Below the pieces are notes generated by a model. The model was not told the origin of the DNA. It ran no database searches and was given only the letters and a program-made list of their open reading frames with translations. A DNA stretch of 64,000 bases from Planctomycetota bacterium (GTDB taxonomy: Bacteria > Planctomycetota > SZUA-567). Positions within the stretch are counted from its first letter, which is position 1. Each line of letters opens with the position of its first letter. Shown in pieces: positions 1-9,009 of this stretch. The stretch covers positions 25,924-89,923 of the forward strand of contig JAGUZQ010000084.1 in assembly GCA_020060765.1 (NCBI GenBank). The letters run 5' to 3'. The position numbers were made by a program, and so were the translations under genes.

Positions 1-2
1 AA

Positions 3-65
3 CCCCGCAACCATTCGTCCGAGAACGGCCTCCCTGCCGTTTCAGTTATTATCGGACGGCTGGGG
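3..65. other. Nested inverted repeats, possible structured RNA or terminator
   Basis: Seen directly: an outer stem CGTCCGA (16-22) with TCGGACG (52-58), an inner stem ACGGC (25-29) with GCCGT (36-40), and CCCC (3-6) facing GGGG (62-65). No T-run follows on either strand, so an intrinsic terminator is not clear. I do not recognise it as the end of a known RNA family. It lies upstream of the DUF493 gene and could be the tail of an RNA that begins outside the window. Confidence 0.35.
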
Positions 66-153
66 AAAACTTGAGGAAATTCCGGAAAAATCTTGGTTTT
101 GGCGGGAGGGGCGGGTAAAACAATGGTAATTCGTTACTTTGCAAGGATCAAAC

Positions 154-426
154 ATGACCACCGAAAAATTCATTACCGACCTGAACAACAAGCCGCTGAT
201 TCTATATCCCTGCGAATGGAATTACCGCATCATCGGCACCGACCACGGGGAAATCGAACTGGCGGTGCGGGAGACGCTAGGCGACACGGAATACGTTTTC
301 GAGAAAGCCAACGTCAAGGGCAAATTCAGTTCCTTCAGCCTGACCTTGACGGTGCGAAACGAAAGCCACCGCAACGAAATCTACGCCGCCCTCGGCCAAC
401 ACCCGGCGGTGCGGATTATTATGTAG
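154..426 (+). CDS. DUF493 / YbeD-like protein
   Basis: A 90-residue protein of the YbeD/DUF493 type, small cytoplasmic alpha-beta proteins with a ferredoxin-like fold. The ending, with conserved Thr-Val-Arg and a closing strand of Val-Arg-Ile-Ile, fits the family, where a compact beta-alpha-beta core spans nearly the whole protein. I chose ATG at 154 because AAGGA lies at 143-147; an in-frame TTG at 139 would overlap that ribosome site. Members have been linked to lipoate metabolism or regulation in enterobacteria, but no lipoate gene is nearby, so the role here is unknown. It stands alone ahead of a gap of about 180 bases. Confidence 0.6.
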   Translation: MTTEKFITDLNNKPLILYPCEWNYRIIGTDHGEIELAVRETLGDTEYVFEKANVKGKFSSFSLTLTVRNESHRNEIYAALGQHPAVRIIM

Positions 427-609
427 GGGCGAATATTGGTTAATTTCCCTGCAATGAATATTCATCAGGGATTTCCTCCACCTTCCATGCTTGCTTTTAC
501 ATCGTTTAAGTATAAAATTCATCATACGCTTGTTTAACGCTGTCAACATCATGTAGGGATACAAACCGCTGGACATCCGTAGCCCCCTGGAGGGCAGAAA
601 GATTCAAGT

Positions 610-1083
610 TTGCAAGAATCCTCACCCCATAAACAGCCAGCAACCGGCCCGATCGAACGCCGCATCGCCTGCCCGCGCGCACTGACGATCTGGCGGTGGA
701 GCAGGAATTGCGCTTTCTGCGCGTTACTGCCGTTATGCGTCACCGCATTTACAAATGCCTATTCACCACACGAAGGCGTTTTCTTCCCGGCGATGTTTTT
801 GTGGTTATGCCTGTCAGCACCGACATTGGCATGTATGCTTTTTCTTTCGGAAATTACACATCATCCTTCTAAAGAAATTTACGAATATGTGATATTGATT
901 TCCTGCCATATTTTTCAATGGTTCGCCATCTGGTGGCATGGCCTGTTGGAAATGCGAAATACTGATCGCGACTATCGACGGTTTTTTAAAATACTTGTGT
1001 ATCCCGCCGTCATGCTGGCTGGAGCAGCGACTTTTATACTGGTTTTCGCTTATTTTATACGGCTTATTGAAGCGATCAGATAA
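610..1083 (+). CDS. Small four-helix membrane protein, copy 1 of a tandem pair
   Basis: 157 residues starting at TTG, with no family I recognise. Hydrophobic stretches suggest four membrane helices (about residues 35-55, 60-80, 95-115 and 130-152). Two motifs recur in the next gene: an N-terminal block around IERxIACPRALTIWRWSR and a loop WWxGLxxxRxTDRD before the last helix. The cytoplasmic face is rich in Arg. Only 12 bases separate it from the paralogue at 1096, which overlaps miaB, so the three probably share a transcript. The start is uncertain because the ribosome site is weak. Function unknown. Confidence 0.6.
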   Translation: MQESSPHKQPATGPIERRIACPRALTIWRWSRNCAFCALLPLCVTAFTNAYSPHEGVFFPAMFLWLCLSAPTLACMLFLSEITHHPSKEIYEYVILISCHIFQWFAIWWHGLLEMRNTDRDYRRFFKILVYPAVMLAGAATFILVFAYFIRLIEAIR

Positions 1084-1095
1084 GGACAGCAAACT

Positions 1096-1653
1096 TTGAA
1101 AATTATCGGCAACATTTCCAGCCGCCATGTTAACAAGATAGAAACTATTTCTTCTCGGCCCGCCACCGGCCTGATCGAACGCCCCATCGCCTGCCCGCGT
1201 GCGCTGACGATCTGGCGGTGGAGCAGGGAATGTATTTTTTACATGTTGTTCCCTCCTGTCGGGATTGGCATAACCTACATGCTGGGACAATTGCTAGGGC
1301 ATATATTCCCCATGCAAAACATTAGGCTGTTAACGTTTACCTTCTATGGTCTGTTTGGATTTATGACCCTGTATTACTCTGCTCCAATTATCGTCTGTCT
1401 GTGTTTCGCCGCACTTATCCCAGCACTGACACCCGGAATCCAGTTGGTGTATTTTCTTCCTGCCTGTTACATTTTCCTGTGGTTCGTTGTCTGGTGGGAG
1501 GGGTTGCGCGACTTTCGCGAAACCGACCGCGACCCGCACCGTTTGTTAAAGTTGTGGAAATCTACCGGTACCGTGCTAGTTGTGATTCCGCTTTTGATCA
1601 AAACTTTATGGGATATTTATAACGAACTTCTTAAGCTAGGAAATACGCCTTGA
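1096..1653 (+). CDS. Small four-helix membrane protein, copy 2 of a tandem pair
   Basis: A 185-residue paralogue of the preceding gene, also starting at TTG. It keeps the N-terminal IERxIACPRALTIWRWSR block and the WWEGLRDFRETDRD loop, while the transmembrane helices between them have diverged. Its stop codon overlaps the miaB start within TTGA, suggesting translational coupling. The first 20 or so residues are less certain, since a start nearer the conserved block is possible. No known family recognised; the conserved cytosolic-looking motifs, not the helices, seem to be under selection. Confidence 0.6.
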   Translation: MKIIGNISSRHVNKIETISSRPATGLIERPIACPRALTIWRWSRECIFYMLFPPVGIGITYMLGQLLGHIFPMQNIRLLTFTFYGLFGFMTLYYSAPIIVCLCFAALIPALTPGIQLVYFLPACYIFLWFVVWWEGLRDFRETDRDPHRLLKLWKSTGTVLVVIPLLIKTLWDIYNELLKLGNTP

Positions 1654-2972
1654 AAATCCTAATCCACACCTTCGGCTGTCAGATGAACAAGCTTGATTCG
1701 GAACTCGTCGCCGAGGCGCTGGTTGCTGCCGGGCATGAAATCGTTGCCGACGAAGCCGAAGCGAACGCGATCCTGTTCAACACCTGTTCCGTGCGCGACC
1801 ATGCCGAACAGCGCGTCTTGTCGCGAATCGCGCACCTGCGAGCCAGAAAAAAAGCCGAACCTGATCTGCGGCTGGGCGTGATGGGCTGCATGGCGCAGCG
1901 GCTGGCGCGGGAACTTTTCGATAAAGCTCCTCACCTCGACCTGGTCTGCGGCACGCGCAAGTTTCCGCAGATCGCGGAATTGCTGGAGCAGTCTTTCGCC
2001 GGGCCGGTGCTGGCCGTCGAGGAGGAATCGCTGACCGCTCCCGGCACGCTCGACGCGCACGGGCGCAGCCTGTTTTCCGGCATACAGGCCTATATCTCCA
2101 TCATGCGCGGCTGCAACAATTTCTGCACCTACTGCATCGTCCCCTACGTGCGCGGCCGCGAGGAAAGCCGCCCCATCGCGGCGGTGGTCGGCGAGGCGCG
2201 CGCCCTGGTCTCGCGGGGCGCGAAAGAAATCACCCTGCTGGGGCAGAACGTCGACGCCTACGGCAAGGACATCGGTTCGTCGCTGGCCGAACTGCTGCGC
2301 GAGGTGGATAAGGTCGAGGACTTTGTGCGTATGCGATTCGTCACGTCTCATCCCAAGGACATTACCGAGGAACTGGTGAAAACCGTCGCCGCCCTGCCCC
2401 GCGTGTGCAACCATTTCCACATGCCGGCGCAATCCGGTTCGACCAAAATGCTGAAAGCAATGAATCGCGGCTACACCCGGGAGGAATACGACCGGCGGCT
2501 GGAAATTATCGCCAAGCATTGCCCCGGTGCGCTCGTCACCAGCGACTTCATTGTCGGCTTTCCCGACGAGGCTGACGAGGATCACGAGCAGTCAGTCGAG
2601 CTGATCAAGGCGGCGAAATTTCAAAACTCGTATGTGTTCAAGTATTCGCCGCGACCGGGTACGGTGGCTGAGAAAAAACTGGTGGATAACGCGCCTGAAG
2701 AAGTGAAGAAGCAACGTAATCACGAACTGCTCTCCGCGCAGGAAGAAGTGAATTGCGCGCGTTCCGCAAGTCTGGTCGGGTCAACCCAGGAAATAATGGT
2801 GGAAGGAATTTCCCGGCGCGACAAAACCCGCATGACCGGCCGCACCAGCAATAATCTGATATGCGTCTTCCCCGCGCCGGAAGACGCCGAAGCGCTTGTC
2901 GGCAAATTGGTGACGCTGAAAATAAATGCCTGCGGCGCACTGACGCTGATCGGGGAACTTCAGTCCCGATGA
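1650..2972 (+). CDS. miaB: tRNA-2-methylthio-N6-dimethylallyladenosine synthase MiaB
   Basis: Radical SAM methylthiotransferase that converts i6A37 to ms2i6A37 in tRNAs reading UNN codons. The 440 residues have the usual order: N-terminal MTTase domain with three auxiliary-cluster cysteines (C10 in FGCQMNKLDSE, C46 in FNTCSVRDHAEQ, C80 in GCMAQR), radical SAM domain with C155, C159 and C162 (RGCNNFCTYC), and a C-terminal TRAM domain. Length and motifs favour MiaB over MtaB or RimO. It starts at TTG inside the stop of the upstream membrane-protein gene, so translation is probably coupled. It converges on the Mpv17-like pair. Confidence 0.95.
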   Translation: MKILIHTFGCQMNKLDSELVAEALVAAGHEIVADEAEANAILFNTCSVRDHAEQRVLSRIAHLRARKKAEPDLRLGVMGCMAQRLARELFDKAPHLDLVCGTRKFPQIAELLEQSFAGPVLAVEEESLTAPGTLDAHGRSLFSGIQAYISIMRGCNNFCTYCIVPYVRGREESRPIAAVVGEARALVSRGAKEITLLGQNVDAYGKDIGSSLAELLREVDKVEDFVRMRFVTSHPKDITEELVKTVAALPRVCNHFHMPAQSGSTKMLKAMNRGYTREEYDRRLEIIAKHCPGALVTSDFIVGFPDEADEDHEQSVELIKAAKFQNSYVFKYSPRPGTVAEKKLVDNAPEEVKKQRNHELLSAQEEVNCARSASLVGSTQEIMVEGISRRDKTRMTGRTSNNLICVFPAPEDAEALVGKLVTLKINACGALTLIGELQSR

Positions 2973-3643
2973 GATTTGGATAAAAACACCAGCAGCAGCA
3001 CCCACAGGCACAGCACGATGTTCTGCATCGGCAGTTGCAGCGGGGTGGGCAGGCAGTAGATAATCGCCACCGCTGGCAACCATACCAGCCAGCTCGGAAT
3101 CTGAATTGGAATCACCTGGTTCTTGATGAAATTCGGCCTGATTTTTGCCCACATCCGGGAAAGGCTGAAATCGCAGTCTTTCCAGCAGTAGAACATCACC
3201 ATAGTCGGCACCGCCCAGACCGGGCAGTATATCAACTGGTCAAACAGGACTTTGGGCAGAATGACGGAAAAGGTGTTGCCGTCGCCGAACACCCACGCCT
3301 GCGCGCGGTAAAGCAGTTCGACCTCCACGCCCTTGTAACCCCAGTACAGCAGAAGAACCGGCAGGTGGCGCGTTTTTTCGTGTTTAGTCGCGTCTTTCTG
3401 CAGGAACTGCAAGGCGAAAGGCAAAGCCGCGCCGAAAATCGCGGTTGAAATAAATGGAAACGGCAGGCCGCAGCGCGACTTGAATTCCGAAATCGAGGTG
3501 AAGAATTCGCGCGCCGGGGGGTAGAAATAATAAGACAGAAGCAATCCCATTGCCAGAATCTGCAAGAGAAGACCGGGGATGAAATTGGCTTTCGCCGCCT
3601 CCAGTCCGCGGCGGACAGGAGACATATATAAACGAACAGACAT
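2960..3643 (-). CDS. Mpv17/PMP22-like membrane protein, copy 1
   Basis: 227 residues with about four membrane helices. The second half matches the layout of the Mpv17/PMP22 family, known mainly from mitochondria and peroxisomes: a Lys-x-x-x-Asp-Gln segment followed by Pro and a hydrophobic helix (KVLFDQLIYCPVWAVP), then PSWLVWLPAVAIIY, then PLQLPMQNIVLCLWVLLLVF ending in Leu-Ser. The assignment rests on motif memory and needs a profile search. The start has AGGATAT just upstream. It is the downstream copy of a pair separated by 48 bases, and its 3' end overlaps the miaB 3' end by 13 bases. Confidence 0.55.
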   Translation of the reverse strand: MSVRLYMSPVRRGLEAAKANFIPGLLLQILAMGLLLSYYFYPPAREFFTSISEFKSRCGLPFPFISTAIFGAALPFALQFLQKDATKHEKTRHLPVLLLYWGYKGVEVELLYRAQAWVFGDGNTFSVILPKVLFDQLIYCPVWAVPTMVMFYCWKDCDFSLSRMWAKIRPNFIKNQVIPIQIPSWLVWLPAVAIIYCLPTPLQLPMQNIVLCLWVLLLVFLSKSHRD

Positions 3644-3691
3644 ATTATATCCTGATAAGCTGGCGTAGCCCGCTTGTTTTGCAGGCGCCTA

Positions 3692-4378
3692 TTAATGCGA
3701 AGACTTTGACAAAAACACCAACAGCAACACCCACAGGCACAATATTATGTTTTCCATCGGAAGCTGTAATGGCGTAGGCAGGCAATAGATCACTACCACG
3801 GTCGGAACCCATATCAGCCAACTTTGAATGACAAAAGGGATCACTTGATTTTTGATAAAACCGTGCTTTATTTTTGCCAAAGTGGCAGAAAAATCAAAAC
3901 CACAGTCTTTCCATGCATAAAACGTCAGTATAGTGGGTATCGCCCAAAGAGGAGAATACACCATCTGATCGAACAGTACTTTCGGCAGAACAGTGCGAAG
4001 TTCGTCTCCTTCTCCGAATACCACCGCCTGCAAGCGATAGAGATATTCTACCTCGATGCCTTTGCATCCCCAATATAGCAACAGGATTGGCAAATATCTT
4101 AGTCTTTCATGGTTAGACGTATCTGATTGCAAGAATTGCAATATAAAGGGCAGCGCTGCGCCAAATAATGCAGTGGAAAAAAATGGGAAAGGCAATCCGA
4201 AACTTTGCTTGAATTCAGACAACCAGGCAAAAAAATCCTGCGCAGGAGGGTAAAAATAATAGGATAGCAATATAGATATTGCCAGCGATTGCAGAATCAT
4301 ACCTGGTACTAAATTGGCTTTAGCCGCATTCAGCCCTCGACGGACGGGAGAGCGATACTCCACAGGTTGCGCGGTCAT
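3692..4378 (-). CDS. Mpv17/PMP22-like membrane protein, copy 2
   Basis: A 228-residue paralogue of the adjacent gene, with the same SPVRRGLxAAKAN opening, the same YYFYPPAxxFF segment and a nearly identical C-terminal half (KVLFDQMVYSPLWAIP, then PLQLPMENIILCLWVLLLVF). The third codon positions have drifted and the DNA is AT-richer than copy 1, so the duplication is not recent or the codon use has been reshaped. Probably an integral inner-membrane protein. In eukaryotes relatives act as small channels or in metabolite handling; a bacterial function is not established. No clear Shine-Dalgarno sequence precedes the ATG. Confidence 0.55.
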   Translation of the reverse strand: MTAQPVEYRSPVRRGLNAAKANLVPGMILQSLAISILLSYYFYPPAQDFFAWLSEFKQSFGLPFPFFSTALFGAALPFILQFLQSDTSNHERLRYLPILLLYWGCKGIEVEYLYRLQAVVFGEGDELRTVLPKVLFDQMVYSPLWAIPTILTFYAWKDCGFDFSATLAKIKHGFIKNQVIPFVIQSWLIWVPTVVVIYCLPTPLQLPMENIILCLWVLLLVFLSKSSH

Positions 4379-4461
4379 AGGTGTGGTTTCCGTAAGAGTG
4401 AAATTCGCAAGCGTTGATCCTATTTCCGCGCAAGCAGGCAGTCAAGCTATTTCGCGACAAC

Positions 4462-4497
4462 AAAAAACGGCGACGGCATCTTTCGATACCGTCGCCG
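4462..4497 (-). terminator. Intrinsic terminator after the alpha-2-macroglobulin gene
   Basis: Arms CGGCGACGGCATC (4468-4480) and GATACCGTCGCCG (4485-4497) form a 13-bp stem with one imperfect pair. On the minus strand it is followed by six T. It lies just beyond the macroglobulin stop at 4519. Confidence 0.85.
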
Positions 4498-4518
4498 GAA
4501 AAATCACCCGCGTTTTTT

Positions 4519-7500
4519 TCAGCGAGGCGTCACTGTTACCGCGTGACCTGCCACCCATTGCTTGTGTTCGTCGGTGTAATAGAGGTATGTGCGGCTGGCG
4601 GGAGCGGTGTAGCTGCCGGGAATCGCCGCGGTCAGACTGAGCGGCACAATGCGGTTTTCCCCGGCCTTCAGCGCGCGCCAGTACAGCACCACCTCGCGCC
4701 CCAGCACTTCGTAGCTGTCGATCCGGCCTGCCTTGACCAGTTCCTTCAACTGATCGTGGCGCGGCTCAAGACCGCCAGGCAGACCGATAATCGCTATCGG
4801 CGTAGGCGCGATTTTCTCGCCTGCGGTCACGGTCGCCACCAGTTCCAGCGGCTCGCCCTCGCGGATGGTGGCGGCGGAAAGCGCGGTCTGCAATTTCAAC
4901 TCACATTCCTTGCTGGTGGCGGGCAGAGGCGTGTTGCAAGTCACCTCCACCGAGAACGGCATCTTGCTGCCTTTTTCCATCACCAGTTCCAGCTTGTGCT
5001 CGCCCGGCGTCATAGCGGCGGAGAAGTCGGGCAGTTCGATCGCGCCCTTGGTTTCCGGGTCGAACGGGGCGGGCTTGCCGAAAGGCTTGCCGTCCAGCAG
5101 CAGTTGTACCGCGCCGCTTTCCTTCGGCTTGGCGCGCGCCTGGTCGTAGGCGTTGATCGCCTTGAGCGCGAGAATGGTGGACTGGGTCGAGCCGAAGCGA
5201 CCGGACTTGCACAGTTCAAACAGCCACTTCATCGAGAGTTCCACCTGATCCGCCCAGGTCGCGTCGTCTTTCAGCCAGGCCAGAATCGCCAGCGAAGTGG
5301 TTTCGATCCGCAGGGCATCGCCGCCGGAACAGGTGATGGTTGATTTCGCACCGCCGACGGAACCGTCTTTCTCCACCGCGTCCTTCAGCTTCGCGGCCAG
5401 TTTGCGTCCGGGCGCGGCGTCGCCGATTTTGTACAGGATATTCGCGGCCAGGGCGATGACATAAGTGTCCTGCGTCTTTTCCGCTTCCTCGCGGATAGCG
5501 GCGATTTCTTTTTCCAGCGTCTTGGGGTCCTGCCCCGCTTCGATCAGCGCCCAGACCACGTAGGCGTTGGTGGTGGGAACAGGCGCGCGGCCAAAGCTGT
5601 CCAGCGCGCGGTCGTTACGCATAAAGCCGCCCTTGCCGTCGCGACGAGCCAGCAACCACTGGCGCGTGCGCTCCAGCATGCCGCTGTCCATCTCCATCAC
5701 CTTGCCCATATCGACGAATTCCATCAGACCGTAAGCGGTCAAAGCTTCATGCCCCGGATCGCCGCCGAACCACTCATAGCCTTTCTGTTTGCACTCGAAG
5801 CCGGTCAGTTTCTTATAGCCCTTTTCCAGCAAGTCGCGCGCCCTTGCGATTTTCGCGGGGTCGATGCCCTGGTGGGTGGTGAAATACTGCTGTGCCATCA
5901 CCAGTGGATAGTTGGAGGAACTGGTCTGCTCGAAGCAGCCGCACGGCTCGCGCAGCAGCGCGTTCAGCGCCTCTTCCATGCTGGCCAGCGGCGTGGGATA
6001 GACCCGCGCGACCGTTACCATGCTGCCCGGTTCGACCGTGGCGGGAATGGTGACAACCGTGTTGACGGGAGAGTCGGCACCCACCAGTCCGCCGTGATGG
6101 ATCGAGACGGGGAAGCCCTTGGGCTTGACCGTCAGGGTGCGGGTGACGGTGTCGGTATAACCGCCTGCGGCGGCGGAGATGACGAGTTGATAGACGCCCG
6201 CTTTTTGCGCCGAGATTTTCACCATGGCGCGGCCGCGGGTGTTGGCGTCGAGCGTTGCGGCGACAGGCGTGATGATATCCAGCCCTTCACCGCGCACGGC
6301 GAGATTGACGGCGTCGAATTTTTCGACAGTCGAATTGACCAGCGCTACCGGCAATTCGATCACGTCGCCAGCCGTGATTTCCAGCGGCATTTTGGGTTCG
6401 AGATAGAACGGTTCGACCGATTCGATCACGCTGTCGCCGCAACCGAGCGCGCCGTTGTTGCCGAAGGCGTCGGCGATGACGCGGAACGTGGTCACGCTGT
6501 CGGAGAGGCCGAATTCGACCGTAGCCTTGCCGTCGCGCGCGCCGGTGCGGATGCCTGCGTTCCAGTATAATGTCTCGGTGAAATCGACCCGGTCGTTCGG
6601 CTTGCGGTTGTCGCGCACCTGGTGGGCGTATTCGCGGATGGCGACCATTTCCCGCATAGGCGCTTCCATATCAGCCTTTACCTCTGCAAATACTTTAAAC
6701 GCCCTTCTCGCCTCCTTGGCTTCCTCTTTGGCAGGCACAAGCGCCATCTCCGACGCTTTATCTTTCCCCTGCGGCGCGACAGCCGGTTTTTCATCATCAT
6801 CTTCCAAAGCTTCCGCGACTTCTTCCGGCATTTCGGCGCCTTCATTTTTAGCGTCTGCCAGCGCATCGACTTCCGCGCCCTTGGCAAGTTTCTTCTTCTC
6901 CATTCCCAGAACAAACGCCCCTGCTCCTCTCTCTACAGCACACGGCACGGTGACAATTACCCGTTCCGCCAAAACGCGCATGGCCGGGGCCGACATCTCT
7001 TTCTTGATCTCGTCGTAGCGGACGAGGATAAACCGCCGCCAGCCCTGGGTGCCGAGGAGCAGGTCAAGTGCCGTAGGAGCTTCCGCCGCATTGGGGTCGA
7101 GGTAGACCAGGGCGTCGGCCAGTTCCCTGACCTCGTTTTCCAGATACACCATCACCGGCAGGCGCGGCGCCTGTTCGCGCTTCTCGATCATCTCCAGCAC
7201 CGCGTCGTCAGTCACGGTCAGACCTACTACCGCTTCGACCGGCCTGCCGTTTTCGTCGGTAGTTTCGATGTTGAGCTTCACCTTGCCGCCGGGGATGAAC
7301 GGCGCTTTTTCCGGCGTGATTTTCACATTCACCGCAAACTTGGGACGGCGGTAGACCAGACGTTCGGCCAGCGGCTGCCCGTCCTGCGCCAGCACCGTCA
7401 CCATCAACACGCCTTCGGCGTCTTTGGGGTCGAGCGTGACCGACGCCTCTTTCCCGGCGGTTATCTCCTTGGCGTCAAGCTCCACCTCGCGCTTGCAGAT

Positions 7501-8649
7501 TACTACTTTCGCTGCCGCGCTGTCGGGGGTTGAGGTCACCTTCAACGCAATGCCGCCTTCATACGGATATACTTCCTGCAAAGAACGCAACGCCGCGCCT
7601 GACGCTTTCACTTCAGGCAAAGCGAAAGTGCGCGCAATCCCGGCGGGTTTGTCCAATACCAGGGCGTAAGCCACCTTCGCCTCGGGCTTGAACTGCAACA
7701 GGCCGCGCCCCTCATGCACGGTGCGAAGTTCCGCGATGACGGTCTCGCCCGGCTTGCCGTCAGCGGACAGTTGCACAATGCGGCCTTCCAGATCGGCAGG
7801 CTTGCCGTCGGGACGTTTCGCTTCGACATAGACCCGGCATGGCAGCCCCGCGACCAGATCGCCACCTTCGGGATAAAACGCGAGGTCGAGAGTCTGTAGT
7901 AAGATGGGAATGGTCTTGCTGGCGGTCTCGACCACGCCGCCATCCTCGATGATGAAGGAAAGCGTGCCGTCGCCGACCGAAATTTCCGCTGGCAATGAGA
8001 AAGCGGCGGTGCAGTTGCCATCGGTGCTGACACTCAGGCCGCTTTTCGAAAAGACCTCCGCGCCGTCGACGCGCGCGATTGCCGTCACCTTCGCCCCGGA
8101 CGGAATACCGCCCTCGGCGCGCGTCACCTTCACCGTAGCGCTGACCTCGTCGCCGGAGCCGTAACCTTTGCGCAGAAATTCAATCTGTGTCTTCAGGCGT
8201 GGCGGTCGGTATGCGCGGATTTCGAATTTGCGCTCGGTCTCCGGCGCGCCAAGGGAAGGACAGGCGACAGTCGCGGTGTAGCAACCACCTGCCTGTCCCG
8301 GAGGAATTTTCCACAACAGACCCGCGCTGCTGTCGGCGCCCTGCCCTGCCCCCTGAAAGACGATATCGCCTTTGGGACCGCCGATTTTCACAGTCGCGTA
8401 CATGTTGCCGTTCTTGACCGGGATGTTGCTGGCTGCGTCCAGTACGACCACGCGCAGATAAACAGTCTCCCCCTCGCGATAGATTGGCTTATCGGTGCTG
8501 GCGTAGGCCAGATAGCGTTCTTTGCCACCGAGCTTTTCCGTGGTGATCCGCTGCCCGTATTTCAGTCCCGCGCCTGTCGCGAAGACCGCCACCGAGGTTA
8601 GAAGAATTGCCCACGCCGCCTGCGATGCCCGCTTTCTTGAAATATTCAT
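4519..8649 (-). CDS. Alpha-2-macroglobulin family protein with intact thioester
   Basis: 1376 residues beginning with a Lys/Arg-rich N terminus and one hydrophobic segment (about residues 12-30), so exported and probably anchored in the inner membrane. No lipobox cysteine is seen. It has the repeated beta-sandwich layout of bacterial alpha-2-macroglobulins, a low-complexity acidic/lysine stretch at about residues 575-660 where a bait region could sit, and a thioester motif CFEQ at 905-908 (GCFEQTSS). Family members trap attacking proteases covalently. I chose ATG at 8649 because AGGAAAGGG precedes it; the frame upstream runs through a dispersed palindromic repeat and is not coding. No penicillin-binding protein 1C, a common partner, is adjacent. 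Confidence 0.88.
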   Translation of the reverse strand: MNISRKRASQAAWAILLTSVAVFATGAGLKYGQRITTEKLGGKERYLAYASTDKPIYREGETVYLRVVVLDAASNIPVKNGNMYATVKIGGPKGDIVFQGAGQGADSSAGLLWKIPPGQAGGCYTATVACPSLGAPETERKFEIRAYRPPRLKTQIEFLRKGYGSGDEVSATVKVTRAEGGIPSGAKVTAIARVDGAEVFSKSGLSVSTDGNCTAAFSLPAEISVGDGTLSFIIEDGGVVETASKTIPILLQTLDLAFYPEGGDLVAGLPCRVYVEAKRPDGKPADLEGRIVQLSADGKPGETVIAELRTVHEGRGLLQFKPEAKVAYALVLDKPAGIARTFALPEVKASGAALRSLQEVYPYEGGIALKVTSTPDSAAAKVVICKREVELDAKEITAGKEASVTLDPKDAEGVLMVTVLAQDGQPLAERLVYRRPKFAVNVKITPEKAPFIPGGKVKLNIETTDENGRPVEAVVGLTVTDDAVLEMIEKREQAPRLPVMVYLENEVRELADALVYLDPNAAEAPTALDLLLGTQGWRRFILVRYDEIKKEMSAPAMRVLAERVIVTVPCAVERGAGAFVLGMEKKKLAKGAEVDALADAKNEGAEMPEEVAEALEDDDEKPAVAPQGKDKASEMALVPAKEEAKEARRAFKVFAEVKADMEAPMREMVAIREYAHQVRDNRKPNDRVDFTETLYWNAGIRTGARDGKATVEFGLSDSVTTFRVIADAFGNNGALGCGDSVIESVEPFYLEPKMPLEITAGDVIELPVALVNSTVEKFDAVNLAVRGEGLDIITPVAATLDANTRGRAMVKISAQKAGVYQLVISAAAGGYTDTVTRTLTVKPKGFPVSIHHGGLVGADSPVNTVVTIPATVEPGSMVTVARVYPTPLASMEEALNALLREPCGCFEQTSSSNYPLVMAQQYFTTHQGIDPAKIARARDLLEKGYKKLTGFECKQKGYEWFGGDPGHEALTAYGLMEFVDMGKVMEMDSGMLERTRQWLLARRDGKGGFMRNDRALDSFGRAPVPTTNAYVVWALIEAGQDPKTLEKEIAAIREEAEKTQDTYVIALAANILYKIGDAAPGRKLAAKLKDAVEKDGSVGGAKSTITCSGGDALRIETTSLAILAWLKDDATWADQVELSMKWLFELCKSGRFGSTQSTILALKAINAYDQARAKPKESGAVQLLLDGKPFGKPAPFDPETKGAIELPDFSAAMTPGEHKLELVMEKGSKMPFSVEVTCNTPLPATSKECELKLQTALSAATIREGEPLELVATVTAGEKIAPTPIAIIGLPGGLEPRHDQLKELVKAGRIDSYEVLGREVVLYWRALKAGENRIVPLSLTAAIPGSYTAPASRTYLYYTDEHKQWVAGHAVTVTPR

Positions 8650-8813
8650 TGCCTGCCCTTTCCTGAAAAAATGTATACCCTGACGCGCCTTTGTGAAAAT
8701 CAGCTTACTAAAATCTGATTGATTAGACGCCTGCCCAGGCGGTGCGGGGTTAATAATATCAGATTTCGTAAAAAATGAGGTCATAATAAGTGGATTTTTG
8801 CGCTTATTGTTAA

Positions 8814-8843
8814 CCGTCATCCCTGCGAAGGCAGGAATGACGG
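8814..8843. repeat. Dispersed palindromic repeat, diverged copy
   Basis: A near-perfect palindrome built around CATCCCTGCGAAGGCAGG, a variant of the CATTCCCGCGAAGGCGGG core found four more times in the window. It sits in the divergent gap between the macroglobulin and TonB receptor genes. The rest of the 360-base gap (8650-9009) is AT-rich; divergent promoters must lie here but I see no strong consensus. Confidence 0.75.
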
Positions 8844-9009
8844 TCGAAAGTTTATTTGTTTTGCGCAGGTCTGCTATCGATCCGACCCTTGCAATAATAA
8901 ATCCTCTTGCAAAATGCGCAAAAAATGCTTCAATCCCTATGTCGCACAACAGGTAGGCTGTGTCTTTTTTTGGATCGCGATTTCTCAGCTTAAAGAGAAT
9001 CTGATTATA

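Noticed and set aside
93..443. Plus-strand frame overlapping the DUF493 gene
   Set aside because: Arg/His-rich shadow of the DUF493 frame, which has a ribosome site and family motifs.
1659..2585. Long minus-strand frame inside miaB
   Set aside because: It is the antisense shadow of a clear radical SAM gene.
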